A DNA stretch of 13,992 nucleotides from Micractinium sp. NFX-FRZ (GCA_029339195.1 JAPTJF010000783.1:1-13992); one strand, 5' to 3'. Shown: positions 1 to 8,782, counted from the first letter of the stretch. A program made the numbers and translations. Notes: generated by a model from the letters alone, not told the origin.

Positions 1-424
1 GCGCTGCCCAGGCTGCCTTGGTGCGTGCTGGTGCTGCTGCGCCCGCTAGGCACGTGCTGGCGTGGAAGGTGATGCCCAGGTACTTGAAGGTGGTCACTGC
101 CTCCAATGGCTGGCCACCGAATGTGAGCCCGGCCTGCTCTAGAGCAGATCTGCTGCATGCATGCAGTGCTGCCCGCTGCGTGCGCTGCCCGCTGAGCAGC
201 AGCAGTTTGGTCTTGACGGTGTTGACCGCCAGACCCCACTGCTGGCAGTACTGCTGCAGTAGGTCCAGCTGGCGCTGCAGGCCGGCCGCTGAGGTGGCTA
301 GCAGCGTGGTGTCATCAGCGTAGAGTAGCGGCGGCATTGGGCCGCTGCTGCCCTCCAATACTGGCAGGTCAAGCTGCTCACCCCGCTGTGCTGCCTGCAG
401 CAGCTGCTCTTCGAAATCAGCAAT
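1..424 (-). mobile_element. Non-LTR retrotransposon reverse transcriptase fragment (LINE-type), truncated
   Basis: Read on the minus strand, this is one uninterrupted frame from about 424 down to the window edge. It carries the catalytic core of a LINE reverse transcriptase. Key motifs in order are FEEQLLQAA (helix before the active site), PPLLYADDTTLLA with the YADD catalytic box at 322-311, WGLAVNTVKTK (the N-x-x-K motif after the palm, 223-206), and FKYLGITF (88-71), the usual F-x-Y-L-G block. Only the second half of the RT domain is here. The fingers, the N-terminal endonuclease and everything after the thumb are absent or beyond base 1. The 5' side stops abruptly at 424/425, where gene-derived sequence begins, as expected of a 5'-truncated LINE copy made by target-primed reverse transcription. 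No stop or frameshift is visible, so the insertion may be fairly young. The spacing and the F-K-Y-L-G block favour LINE over group II intron RT, which also has YADD. Confidence 0.88.
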
Positions 425-532
425 GATGGCCGCACTCAGGGAGGCGATGGAAGTGTGAGCGAGCCGGGGAGGGGGTGGGTGGCGGCAGGGGGGGACGCTG
501 GGGGCCTGTTTGCCTGCACCACCGGCTTAGGC
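425..532 (+). repeat. Partial duplicate of an exon-intron boundary of the downstream gene (copy 1)
   Basis: Positions 425-491 are identical over 67 bp to 1854-1920. They hold the last coding bases of an exon (reading AALREAME), the splice donor and the first part of the intron. A second block, 497-532, matches 1955-1990 with two mismatches in 36 bp. Between the blocks this copy has only 5 bp where the other has 34 bp. The left edge coincides with the end of the reverse transcriptase fragment. The right edge is followed by unrelated pyrimidine-rich DNA. Isolated from the rest of its exon, this copy is unlikely to be functional. Confidence 0.85.
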
Positions 533-749
533 TCTCATCCTTCCCTCCCTCTCCTCCTTCCCTCCCGTCCTTGGCCTGCGCCTTCGTGAGGGGTCCAAGG
601 CAGGGAAGGGCAGGCTTCCCGGAAGGCAGTGCAATGCAGCGGCGGGCAGAAGGAGAAGGCTGTTTGGGCGGTGGGCCTGCTTGAGCCCTCGCAAGGCCCG
701 CCCACCCGCCCCGCCCCGTCGCCCTGTGCTCCCTCCCCTCATCCCCAAG
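533..749. other. Pyrimidine-rich stretch before the first visible exon, no assignable gene
   Basis: This stretch is rich in ccttccctccct-type sequence on the plus strand and ends in a good splice acceptor (ccccaag before 750). It reads best as intron upstream of the next gene's first recognisable exon. Short frames starting with ATG near 629 and 634 have no recognisable product. The true first exon and start codon of the gene were not found. Confidence 0.4.
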
Positions 750-3455
750 GTGTCCCTGCTGGACTGTGGAGAGGAGGCGCTCAACAGCAACAGCGGCAGC
801 AAGCTGTGGGCGGCCTACCCCCACGTCATGCACCTCCTGCCGCCCAAGCTGCAGCCGGGCACCAGCTTCTCGCGCGTCCTGGTGGGTGGCAGCAAAGGTG
901 GAGGCCCCCCTGGGGTGGGCGGCACCTGTGCTTGTGCTGCAGGTCCACCTGGCTGCCGGAACCCGCCACTGCGGCGTGCCAGCCGCTCAGAAGGGCCCTT
1001 CCCTGCGAGCGACGGGTGGGGGGAGGCACCAAGTTGGGGGTGAAGGGCGCAGGTCCCAGCCTGTTCTCCTGCCTCAACCACTCGCGGCGGGGGTGCCCGC
1101 CATGCCCACCCTGTCTGGCTGCCACCCAGGGATGCCCACCATGCCAACCGGGCAGGCCGTGATCAATGCCTGCTTCCTCCCCACCTGCTTCAGTGTGAGG
1201 CGGGCGGAGCTGGTGCAGGCGAGCGCCCTCCCTCTTCAAGCGCTGACCCTCACCCCCTGCCCCTCTTCCCCCTCCCACCCTGCCTCAGAACCGGGCCGTG
1301 CATCTGGCCCACGAAGGCGTGGATGGGCTGGTGTGTGTGCTGCTGCTGCTGCCGGGCGCTGACCTGGGCAGCCTGCCAGCTGGCGCGGAGCTGGACGGCC
1401 TGCTGTCGGGGTGCGTGCTGGGGCGTGCCATGGACGGCGCCATCAAGAACTGCAGGGTTCTGCACCCGCCGCCGCTGGACAGGTGGGAGCCGGCACGCAG
1501 CCGGAGGGCAGGGGGCCAGCCCGGCAGCGCTGGGCGGTGGCGCGACTGCAGTATTGCATGTGCACACACACACACACACGCACGCAGACAGCACAGGCGC
1601 ATCTTCTTGCGCCTGGGATGCCCTTGTGCATGGAGCCTCTTGTGACTGGTGCCAAGCTGGAGGCAGCATATGCTGGCCCCCGTACCAACCCCTCCCTCGC
1701 TTCCAGCTGCCCATCCCCCCAGGTTGCCCTTTCCCTGCCTCCGTTCTGCCCTGCCTCCATCCTGCCACGCCCCTCTCCCTGCCCCCGCAGCGAGCCATGC
1801 CAGGCGGGGCTGGCCCACTTCTTTGCCACGTGCCACGAGTTCAAGGAAAAGGAGATGGCCGCACTCAGGGAGGCGATGGAAGTGTGAGCGAGCCGGGGAG
1901 GGGGTGGGTGGCGGCAGGGGAGCAGGGCGCGGTGCAGGCGGCGGCAGGGCAGAGGCTGGGGGCCTGTTTACGTGCACCACCGGCTTAGGCAGCGGGAGCA
2001 GTGCGTGGAGCGCTCAGGAGGCAGCCAAGCCCCCGCTACCATCAGGCTGCCTGCCTGCCTGCAGACGCAACCAGCTGCCAGCGCACGCTCCTGCCCACAC
2101 TGCCTGATCACCCGCCGTCGTCGCACCAGCCCCCTGGTCGTCTTCCGCTGCAGCGTGGACGCAGGCATGCGTGCACCAGCCAGCCAGGAGCTCCCCCCCA
2201 GCTGCACCCCCAACGTGCTTGGCTGCCTGCCGCCCGCCCTCAACTCCCGCAGGTTCGCCCCCGGCACGCACTGCCTGCAGATGGCCGACTGCATGGTTGT
2301 GTACGACACGCGGGGTGGTGCCGAGCTGGGGGGCAGCATCGGCAAGATAAAACAGGCGGGGCAGGAGAAGGCCATGACGCTGGTCAGGCACCTGCGCCTG
2401 GCGGCGGTGCGGCGCCCGCTCATCCTGGACGTCAGCGGTGGGTGGGGCGGGGCGGGGCGGGGCAAGCCGTGGCAGCGGCGTGCAGCGAGCTGGCACCATG
2501 CTGGGGCTCTAGCCTGCATGCCTGCCTGCCTGCCTGCTGGGGTGTCCAGGCCTGCCTCGTGCGGCTGGGAGGAGCACCCACCTGCGGCACTGCTGCCAGT
2601 GGTGTGCCAAGGCGTAGCCGCCCCGTCTGCGGGTTCGACCCAACGTGCTTCGTCCGTCCCGCCGTACTCTCGTCTTTCCTCCCTTCCCTCGTTCCTTCCT
2701 TCCTTCCTTCCTCCATTCCCTCTTTCTATCCTGCGAACCCTGAGCCTCCGCCGCTGCCCCCGCTCACCTTCCGCCAATATTGGTGCGCGAGCCTCGGCTC
2801 CGGTTGCTGCCGCCCCTGTGCCTTCAGCCTGCCCCTGGCCCTTGCCACTCAACGCCCATCCACCCCAACCCCGCTCCTCACACCCATCCCCTTCTGCCTC
2901 CCTTCAAGCCCGCCAGCAGCAAACCAAAGGCTCACACCGCCCCTCCTGCCTGCCCACCCGGTCCCTGCTGCAGGCGAGACGGCTCAGCTGAGGGTGGGGG
3001 TGGCAGAGCCGGCGCCTCTGGCGCGCCTGCCCAGCTACATGCACTTGCCCACAATGTTCCTGTCACGGGAGGGTGGCGACAAAAGTGTGCTGCTGCGCCC
3101 GCTGCCGCACAAGGAGGACCACGGTGGCCAGCAGGGAGGGGGGCAGGGTGCGGCGGGCGACGACGGCGGCAAGCAGGAGCAGCAGCCGGGAGACAAGCGG
3201 GCACCAAGCGGCAGAGGCAAGGCAGCGCAGGGCGGCAAGGGGGCGGGGGCCGCAGGCAAGCAGGCGGCGGGCGGGGAGGAGAACCAGGCCGGCGGCCGCA
3301 AGGCGGCGCGGGGCGCGGCCAAGGCGGACCAGCCCGCCAAGGAGGGTGGGGCGGCAGGGAAGAAGGCAGCGGGCGGCAAAGAGGTGGCAGGCGCGGACAA
3401 GAAGGCTGGAGCGGGAGGGAAAGCGGGCCGCAGCGGCAAAAAGACCAGGCAGTGA
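750..3455 (+). CDS. Multi-exon gene, unrecognised product with basic Lys/Gly/Ala-rich C-terminal tail
   Basis: I propose exons 750-881, 943-1015, 1130-1194, 1289-1482, 1791-1883, 2253-2437 and 2974-3455, all with GT-AG borders and compatible phases. They give about 407 residues and the stop TGA at 3453-3455. The start is not resolved: exon 750 opens in phase 0 after an acceptor with no clear upstream Met. The first part contains short hydrophobic, strand-like stretches (GLVCVLLLLPG). The middle is helical and charged (ATCHEFKEKEMAALREAME; IGKIKQAGQEKAMTLVRHL). From about residue 300 the chain becomes a long, low-complexity tail of GGK, AAGK and KKAAGG units, resembling linker-histone or nucleolar tails. 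That suggests nucleic-acid binding or nuclear location, as an inference from composition only. No known domain was recognised. An alternative join, 1881 to 2065, would add about 63 residues in frame. Confidence 0.6.
1562..1580. repeat. CA dinucleotide microsatellite
   Basis: An alternating CA run lies inside the intron between the exons ending at 1482 and starting at 1791. It is followed by further cacg/cagaca units. It is likely length-variable between strains and has no evident coding role. Confidence 0.85.
1854..1990 (+). repeat. Parent copy of the duplicated exon-intron boundary (copy 2)
   Basis: This is the in-place version of the duplication seen at 425-532. It starts inside the exon encoding HEFKEKEMAALREAME, passes through the donor (gtgagcgag at 1884) and runs into the intron. 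Because the exon continues upstream in frame with the rest of the gene, this copy is taken as the source. It carries about 34 bp of GC-rich sequence (1921-1954) where copy 1 has 5 bp. Confidence 0.85.
2438..2464 (+). repeat. GGGGC tandem run at a splice donor
   Basis: Immediately after the exon ending at 2437 the intron begins gtgggt and continues with four G-runs separated by single C or T bases. This satisfies the simple G-quadruplex pattern on the sense strand, so it would be present in the pre-mRNA at the 5' splice site. Confidence 0.7.
2691..2713 (+). repeat. TTCC tetranucleotide repeat
   Basis: About five tandem ttcc units sit in a long pyrimidine-rich tract in the large intron 2438-2973. 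They are non-coding. Confidence 0.85.
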
Positions 3456-3999
3456 GGTTTTGGCAGCACCGGCGTGGCAGCCGCCGGCGGCGCCCCGCTC
3501 ACCTGCACAGGCTGCACTGCCATGTACAACCCACTTCCTGCGACTAGACATGCAACCTGCTCTGCTGTCAAACCAAGAATGGCACATGACTTGCGAGTGC
3601 CAGCAGTGGTGAGAGCAGGGCTGGCAGATGCCAGGGCTGCTGGGCATGTGGCTGCCATGTGGCTGCCATGTGGCTGTTGCTGGGCTGGTGGGGTGGCCAT
3701 CGGCCTGAGCTGTCGACAGGGGGCCGCTGCGGGTGACTGCAGTGGGAGCAGGGGACGGGAGGGAACGGGTGACCGTCTGGAGGCAGGCGGGCATCGGCTC
3801 CGCTGCACAGGAGCCTGCCGGTGCTGCCGCCCCCGACAGGGCAGCGTTTGTCGCATGCTGTGCACTCCCCCCACACGGCCAGCCCAAGCAGGATTCCCAA
3901 TCTCCATTGGCTCTGCCCACCCTCCAAACATCATGCCGGCAGCCCACACTGGCACAGGCACAGCGCGCAATTCCCTCGACATGGAACCATTCTTGGGGG
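3456..3999. other. Intergenic spacer
   Basis: No supported gene was seen between the stop at 3455 and the next promoter region. A plus-strand frame of 180 codons (3474-4016) is open but has a Cys/Ala/Gly-rich composition typical of chance frames in GC-rich DNA. A short tandem repeat (tggctgccatg, about 2.5 units) occurs near 3650-3680. No TGTAA poly(A) motif was seen downstream of the preceding gene. Confidence 0.5.
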
Positions 4000-4006
4000 T
4001 ATATAT
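4000..4006 (+). promoter_or_regulatory. Possible TATA box for the MLLE gene
   Basis: The heptamer tatatat stands out in otherwise GC-rich DNA, about 440 bp before the proposed start codon. Another A/T-rich stretch (catataatg) follows near 4034. Together they suggest a core promoter and a 5' leader of up to roughly 400 nt. There is no direct evidence of a transcription start. Confidence 0.35.
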
Positions 4007-4255
4007 GGGACAGTAACGGATCCCCCCGGTGATCATATAATGTGTGTTTCACCACTTGGAGTACTTCAGGTGTAGACACAGGCCCGCTGTTGAAATGTCA
4101 GGCAGTGGCGGTGGCTTTGAAACGGCAGCACCCACGTCAACTTCTGCCCCTGCAAGGCAATGCATTTTGCTTTGCACCCGAACGGACGCTCAGCTACCGT
4201 AATTTGTGTTATCGCCCACTTCCGAGCTGCTTTAGGGCTCACGCTTCTTATCAAC

Positions 4256-4269
4256 GCGCCTTAAGGCGC
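4256..4269. promoter_or_regulatory. 14-bp perfect palindrome in the leader region
   Basis: The sequence gcgccttaaggcgc is a perfect dyad, about 180 bp before the start codon. It could be a binding site for a dimeric factor or simply a chance palindrome. No known motif is claimed. Confidence 0.3.
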
Positions 4270-4446
4270 CGCAAGCTTGCACGTGTGGAGTGGCCGGCGG
4301 CCAGGCGGGCGGGCGGCGATGTGCCTGGGGCCAATGATGCGCCTTCAGGGGCGCTTTCAACGGCACCGTCGCCTAATCTGGACAAACAAATTAGAGGCCT
4401 CCGCCTGTACAAGCCTCTCTGAACCGGCCTGACAGAAGCGAGTGCG

Positions 4447-6542
4447 ATGTTTGGGCTGTCGGCCTGGCTGGCGACAAAGGCCGCAGGTGAAGCGAGCCGT
4501 GGCCAAGCGCAGGCCAGACGGCCACTCTCGCAGCGTAGCGGTGCAGCTTCACTGGCGCTGGCGCCCGCCAGGCTACCGCCCCCAGGTGCTGCCGCCCTTT
4601 GCTGACCACACGCCCGTTGTTGCACCCCAACACATGTGCAGAACTGTTCAACTTTGAAAGGCAGGTGTCGCCTGCGCAGGAGAAGAAGATATTGGGGGAG
4701 AAGATCTACACCAAGGTCTTCGCTATGCAGGTGGGTGCTGCTGTGGGCGGGAGGCCCCAACGTGGGTGCTACCAGAGGGCCAACGCCTGTTGGCTGGGCA
4801 CATTTGCGTGCTGAAGACCCAAAGTGTTACACATGGGAGGAGGGAGCACAGCAAGGCCCATCCTGCAGCCCACAAGTGCTGGTCTCCGCCCTGCCTTGCT
4901 CGCCTCGCCGCAACCCGCATCGTGCCACCCTGCTGCTTTGCACTGCCACCACCCCCCTGCTGTGTGCCCTCCTCCGTGCAGCCTGACCTGGCTGGCAAGA
5001 TCGTTGGCATGATTTTAAAAATGGACAATCACAGTAAGTGTCAACCTTTGGGGTTTGGCTGGAGGCTTTTCGTGCTGGCTGCATTGGGGCCTTCCTGCCT
5101 ACCTGCAGGCTGCCTTTTGAGGAGGTCTTGACGTGGGCTGCATAACATATTGCCAACAATTGACTGCCGGCCCGAGTGCATCCCACACGCTTCATTTATA
5201 TGTGCAGAGGTGGAGGTGCTCTGTCGCAGCAACACCAAGCTGTTCCTCAAGGTGGCCGGCGCGACGGAGGTGGGTGCGTTGTGCTCAGTGTCCCGTGGCA
5301 TCCGGCGGTCCGACGTGCGCTTCCAGGCACCTGCAGTACTCAGCAACGTCATGTTTGTCTCCATCCATGCTGCCAATCCGCAGAAACTGTCGATATTCAA
5401 CAAGGTCCCCGAGGGGGCAGAGGTGAAAGAGATGGATGTGGGGACGTGGCTACTGCCGGCTGTGCAGCGGCCGCTGACGCAGTGCCAGGTGGCGGCGATG
5501 TCCGCGTTTGAGTGGCGCGAGGAGATGGAGGCTCGCCTCTACTACCAAGTGCACTGCCTGCAGGTGGGTGACTGACATGTCATGGGAAGGGGTGTGCGTG
5601 GTGTTACAGCAGGCAAGCGGGCCACAAACACACGTGAATGCCTGTATGCATGTGGCGGAACTCTGCAGCAGCAGCAGAATTCTGCAGCAGCAACCATGTA
5701 TACACCGCTGCACATGCGGTGGCAAGCCCCTGTACCATGTAATCCATCTCGCTTCTCGGCGCCACCGTGCAGCCACGCTTCGCCGCCCACCTAGTCCACA
5801 TGCTTCTGATCGATTTGGAGTGCCAGTCAACCCTGCACCCGGGCTTCACCCAGGAGGGGCAGCGCCTGGTCAGCAATGCAGGTAGGCTGCATGCTCAAGT
5901 GACAGTGCGCCAGTGTCCCGTCTGGGGCAGCACATACCTGCCGCCCTGCCCAGCTGCACAGCCTCACTGGCATTGACTGTGTACCCTTCTCAACATGACT
6001 GCACTGCCTGCAGCCATCTTCAAGGCGAGCGCTGCCTGCTCTCTGCTGGACAGCCCGCTGCTGCTGGGCGAGACGGTGTGCCGGCTGTGCCCCAAGGTGA
6101 GGGGGCAGCGGGGCGGCAGGGTATGCCTGTCATGTCAGCAGGGCTGCGCTTCCCTGCTGCAGCACATGCCGGCGCCCGCTACCTTGACATCCCTGCAGCT
6201 CATGTTTATGTGCCGCAACACCGCTGCTCTTGCTGCCTGCAGGACCCGCGGTTCCGCTCAGCCGAGGAAACGATGAAGGCGGTGGCGGCGCTGGCGCCGC
6301 AAGGCCAGGCTGGGCCCTGGGCGCCCATTGCTGCCATACACGCCCGCTTTCCGCCCAAGTTCCGCCGCGCCACGCGTGCCCTGCTGCTGATCAAGGTCCA
6401 TGCTCGCCACCTGGTGGCAGCTGCCGCGGCAGGCGGCACCACGCAGGTGTCAGATGGAGCGGCGCTGCTTGACAGCCTGCCAGATGAGCTGGTGCTGAGC
6501 ATCCTGGAGCAGGCAGCACGCCCGCTGGATGCCTGGGCGTGA
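4447..6542 (+). CDS. MLLE (PABC) domain protein with C-terminal F-box-like helix
   Basis: Eight exons (4447-4486, 4642-4730, 4982-5033, 5208-5269, 5384-5563, 5773-5881, 6014-6096, 6243-6542) join in frame and give about 304 aa. ATG at 4447 is chosen because its short exon joins in phase to the MLLE exon. Residues about 27-81 match the C-terminal MLLE fold of poly(A)-binding protein and UBR5: KKILGEKIYTKVFAMQ, PDLAGKIVGMILKMDN (family KITGMLLE), then LFLKVAGATE (family L-x-x-KV-x-EA). MLLE domains bind PAM2 peptides in mRNA-decay and translation factors. There are no RRMs, so this is not an ordinary PABP. Residues 142-270 are helical and unrecognised. The end, LDSLPDELVLSILEQAARPL, resembles an F-box helix, though it is very short. 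I infer an adaptor linking PAM2 partners to another complex, possibly SCF. The read-through alternative at 5270 stays open in frame and cannot be excluded. Confidence 0.85.
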
Positions 6543-6695
6543 CCCGGGCAGGCTGGCACAGCAGCTTGCCGCGAGGGCAGGTGCCAGCTGTGGATGCTGA
6601 CAGAGCGAGCGGGTAGGGCAATCGGCAGGCCAAGCTTAGGCATCCTAGTGTACGTGAGACGTTATGCTTTGAGTTAGGTAGATTTTTTAGTAGTC

Positions 6696-6700
6696 TGTAA
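6696..6700 (+). terminator. TGTAA poly(A) signal for the MLLE gene
   Basis: The pentamer TGTAA, the usual green-algal polyadenylation signal, lies 154 nt past the stop, in a locally AT-richer stretch (gattttttagtagtc). Cleavage would be expected shortly downstream. Being only five bases, it is supported mainly by its position and context. Confidence 0.6.
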
Positions 6701-6922
6701 GAGGCGTACTGACGTTCCTTGTGAGAAATATGGACCACAACAAGAGCAGCTGCACAACGGTGGTTCAGTTGGATTGCTTTGAAGCAGGCACTTGTGAACG
6801 TCCAGTCATCTGGCAGGTTTGGGTTGCTGGCACCTGGCGGCTGACTTGTGTGTGTGAAGCGTACACTCCTGCTCGCACACACTTCGTGCCTTTAATCAGC
6901 CTGCCCTTTCCCAGCGCATGCC

Positions 6923-6927
6923 TTACA
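6923..6927 (-). terminator. TGTAA motif on the minus strand
   Basis: TTACA on the plus strand reads TGTAA on the minus strand. It faces the MLLE gene's poly(A) motif about 225 bp away. It could end a minus-strand transcript coming from the unassigned region to the right. No coding exon can be tied to it, so it may be chance. Confidence 0.3.
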
Positions 6928-8380
6928 TGTCATTGCCACCCAGAGGGCAGGCACACAATGATGTAGGTACAGCACAGTCAACGGACATGCCCCGGCAGCT
7001 GCAGCGGTGAGCTGCATGTCCCCGGCTGTTTGTGATGTGTGCGAATCTGTGTTGCACGCCCACCCCGCTGGAGCGCGGTGGCCGCCACCGATGCCGGCTG
7101 CTGCTCCAACTCTGCCCACCCCGTGACGTGCTTTCGTTGCCCGCCGCTCCCTCCGCCACATGCCGCGCGAACTCCAGCGCCTGTGGTGAGGGGAGCAAGC
7201 TTGACGATGACTAGCACATCGGGTGCAAGGACGACGTCAGCCCATGAGCGGGCAATTCCCCAACCGGGTGCTGTGTGTGGGAGCAGCACAGGCTGGTGGC
7301 CTCTCTTGCAAATGCCGGGTGGCGGGCTGTGGCTGCCTGGCACACAGGTTTGAACTGAGAGCGGCCCGCTGCACACTCACGCAGCCCACCGCTGGCCCCA
7401 ACACAATAGCGCCCTCACCCTGCATGGCCTGCCTGTGGGCGGTGGGTTGGCGGGTGGCATGGGCGGCGCGCTCCGCCAGTGCATCAGCCAGCCTGCGCCT
7501 GTGCGAGGAATGAACAGGGGAGCGTGGCAGCGGGGCAGAGGCTCCACCGGGTTGCCAAACCCCGTGCAGGCAGCAGCGTACACAGACGCAAGCACATCAG
7601 GGGAGAGGGCAGCAATACAACAGGCACAGCAGTGAAGCAGTGTGCGCCATCACCTGCGGGCAGCCCAGTGCAGAGCAGGGATGGTGAACAGGGGAGCAAG
7701 GGGAGGGCACTCTCGCCTGGTGCAAAGTAACTGCCGCCATGGGCGCGCAATCATTGACGGGATGTAGGCAGGGGTGGAGAAAGGCGGACGCTCAGCAGCA
7801 GAGCCGTCCTCCCCTGCATCCCAGAACACCCGTAGTTTCTTGGGACCTCAACCTGCATGATGCGCCTGCCGTGGCGGGGCAGCACGCATGGCCGGGAAGC
7901 AGGGCGGTGAAAGAAGGGGCGCTGAGTGGGATGGGTGGGAGAGGGACGATAGAGGGCGAGAGTTGATTTGGCGTGCAGGCCAGGTTGGCCGTCGAAAAAC
8001 GGGCAGCAAATGGGGCAAGGCAGCACCGTGCTACCCGCTCTTTGTGCAGGTTCAAGGTGCAGATGCCCCACCACCCCCCCTTGGCCTTGCTAACAGCCGA
8101 GCCACGCAGCTTCTCCTCAAGAGGGCGCGTGGTGGGCGCAGGGCCAGTGCGCCGACAGCAGTGTGGCTGCTGCCGCCTGCCTGGCGGGATGCCCGCCAGC
8201 TCAGGTTGCTGCTGGCAGGCGGCCTGGATGCTGGACCACTTGGCGAGTATGGCGTTGGGCTCTTGGCACACGCCTTGTGTTGGACCACGCTGCAGCTGCG
8301 CACCCTCCCCCGCCACCGCCTGCAGGCGCCGGCTGCATGGCGCCCAAGGCACTGCTAAGCGAACCCCTTGACCCGCTCAC
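6928..8380. other. Region without an assignable gene
   Basis: Several frames are open on both strands, as expected at this GC content, but none gives a recognised protein or a convincing chain of phase-matched exons. The most protein-like pieces are a minus-strand frame over 6978-7376 (segment WADVVLAPDVLVIVKL) and a plus-strand frame ending at 8358 (segment RQLRLLLAGGLDAGPLGEY, preceded by an acceptor at about 8049). Either could be an exon of an unknown gene. Transcript data would be needed to tell. Confidence 0.35.
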
Positions 8381-8667
8381 CCGGTTTACACAAAGTTCTA
8401 CAGCTCCGTTGTTGGCCCCAGCGTTGTTGGCCCCAGCTCCGTTGGTGCCGCTCAGCGTTTCATGTTCGAGTCCGCTGAAAAGGAGCAGGCGCGCTTTGTG
8501 CCCGGGCTGGGTGACCGCATTGAGGGAGCATGTGGTATCGACTTTGGGACTTCAAGCGCTGCTTCTTGCCCAAGCCGTCGAGCGTCTTGTTGGTGACGGC
8601 TGCTGCGATGGAGTCAGGGTGCGCCATCACTCATGAAGAAGAAGAAGAAGGTGACACGCTTGGGTGA
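8381..8667 (+). pseudogene. Possible decayed gene: protein-like segments in three frames
   Basis: Three adjacent or overlapping plus-strand segments look like real protein but sit in different frames. The first ends KALLSEPLDPLTRF at about 8386. The second runs from 8381 to about 8590 and includes AQRFMFESAEKEQARF, VPGLGDRIEGACGIDFGTS. The third is a 45-codon frame from ATG 8530 to TGA 8667, starting MWYRLWDFKRCFLPKPSS and ending in EEEEEGDTLG. A frame-shifting history, or real exons with introns I cannot place, would explain this. GIDFGTS resembles the first phosphate loop of Hsp70-type ATPases, but nothing else supports that family. No product is claimed. Confidence 0.35.
8408..8437 (+). 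repeat. In-frame 15-bp tandem duplication
   Basis: The unit gttgttggccccagc occurs twice back to back (8408-8422 and 8423-8437). In the frame of the QRFMFESAEKEQ segment it encodes VVGPS twice, followed by a partial third unit (SVG). The length being a multiple of three keeps that frame open. Confidence 0.9.
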
Positions 8668-8782
8668 CTGGGGGGTGATATCTGAGTGCACCAAACCTGC
8701 ATTGTTGGCAGGTTTCCGAGAAAATTCATTCCCGCCTTCTTAGCTCCCTACAAGCGCATTTCTTCAACTAGTGTGTCTTCAA

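Noticed and set aside
18..323. Plus-strand frame of 101 codons at the left edge
   Set aside because: It is the antisense shadow of the reverse transcriptase, whose YADD, NTVKTK and FKYLGI motifs are on the minus strand.
2625..2650. Possible tRNA T-arm (ggttcgaccc, resembling a B box)
   Set aside because: The bases on either side do not form a five-pair stem, and no matching acceptor, D or anticodon arms can be drawn upstream.
1971..2852. Long minus-strand frame of 294 codons antisense to the unknown gene
   Set aside because: It lies opposite phase-consistent plus-strand exons and introns, with Arg/Gly/Ala-rich composition and no recognised motif.
3474..4016. Plus-strand open frame of 180 codons after the unknown gene
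   Set aside because: It has cysteine- and glycine-rich low-information content, no splice or promoter support and no recognisable family. It is best seen as spacer.
3035..4079. Two long minus-strand frames of more than 330 codons opposite the end of the unknown gene
   Set aside because: They are the antisense of the repetitive Lys/Gly/Ala tail exon plus spacer. Their Pro/Ala/Leu/Cys-rich content is what GC-rich antisense DNA gives, and the plus-strand exon is better supported.
8543..8563. GIDFGTS as evidence of an Hsp70-family ATPase
   Set aside because: Only seven residues match the phosphate-loop motif, the frame soon stops, and no other Hsp70 block is present nearby.
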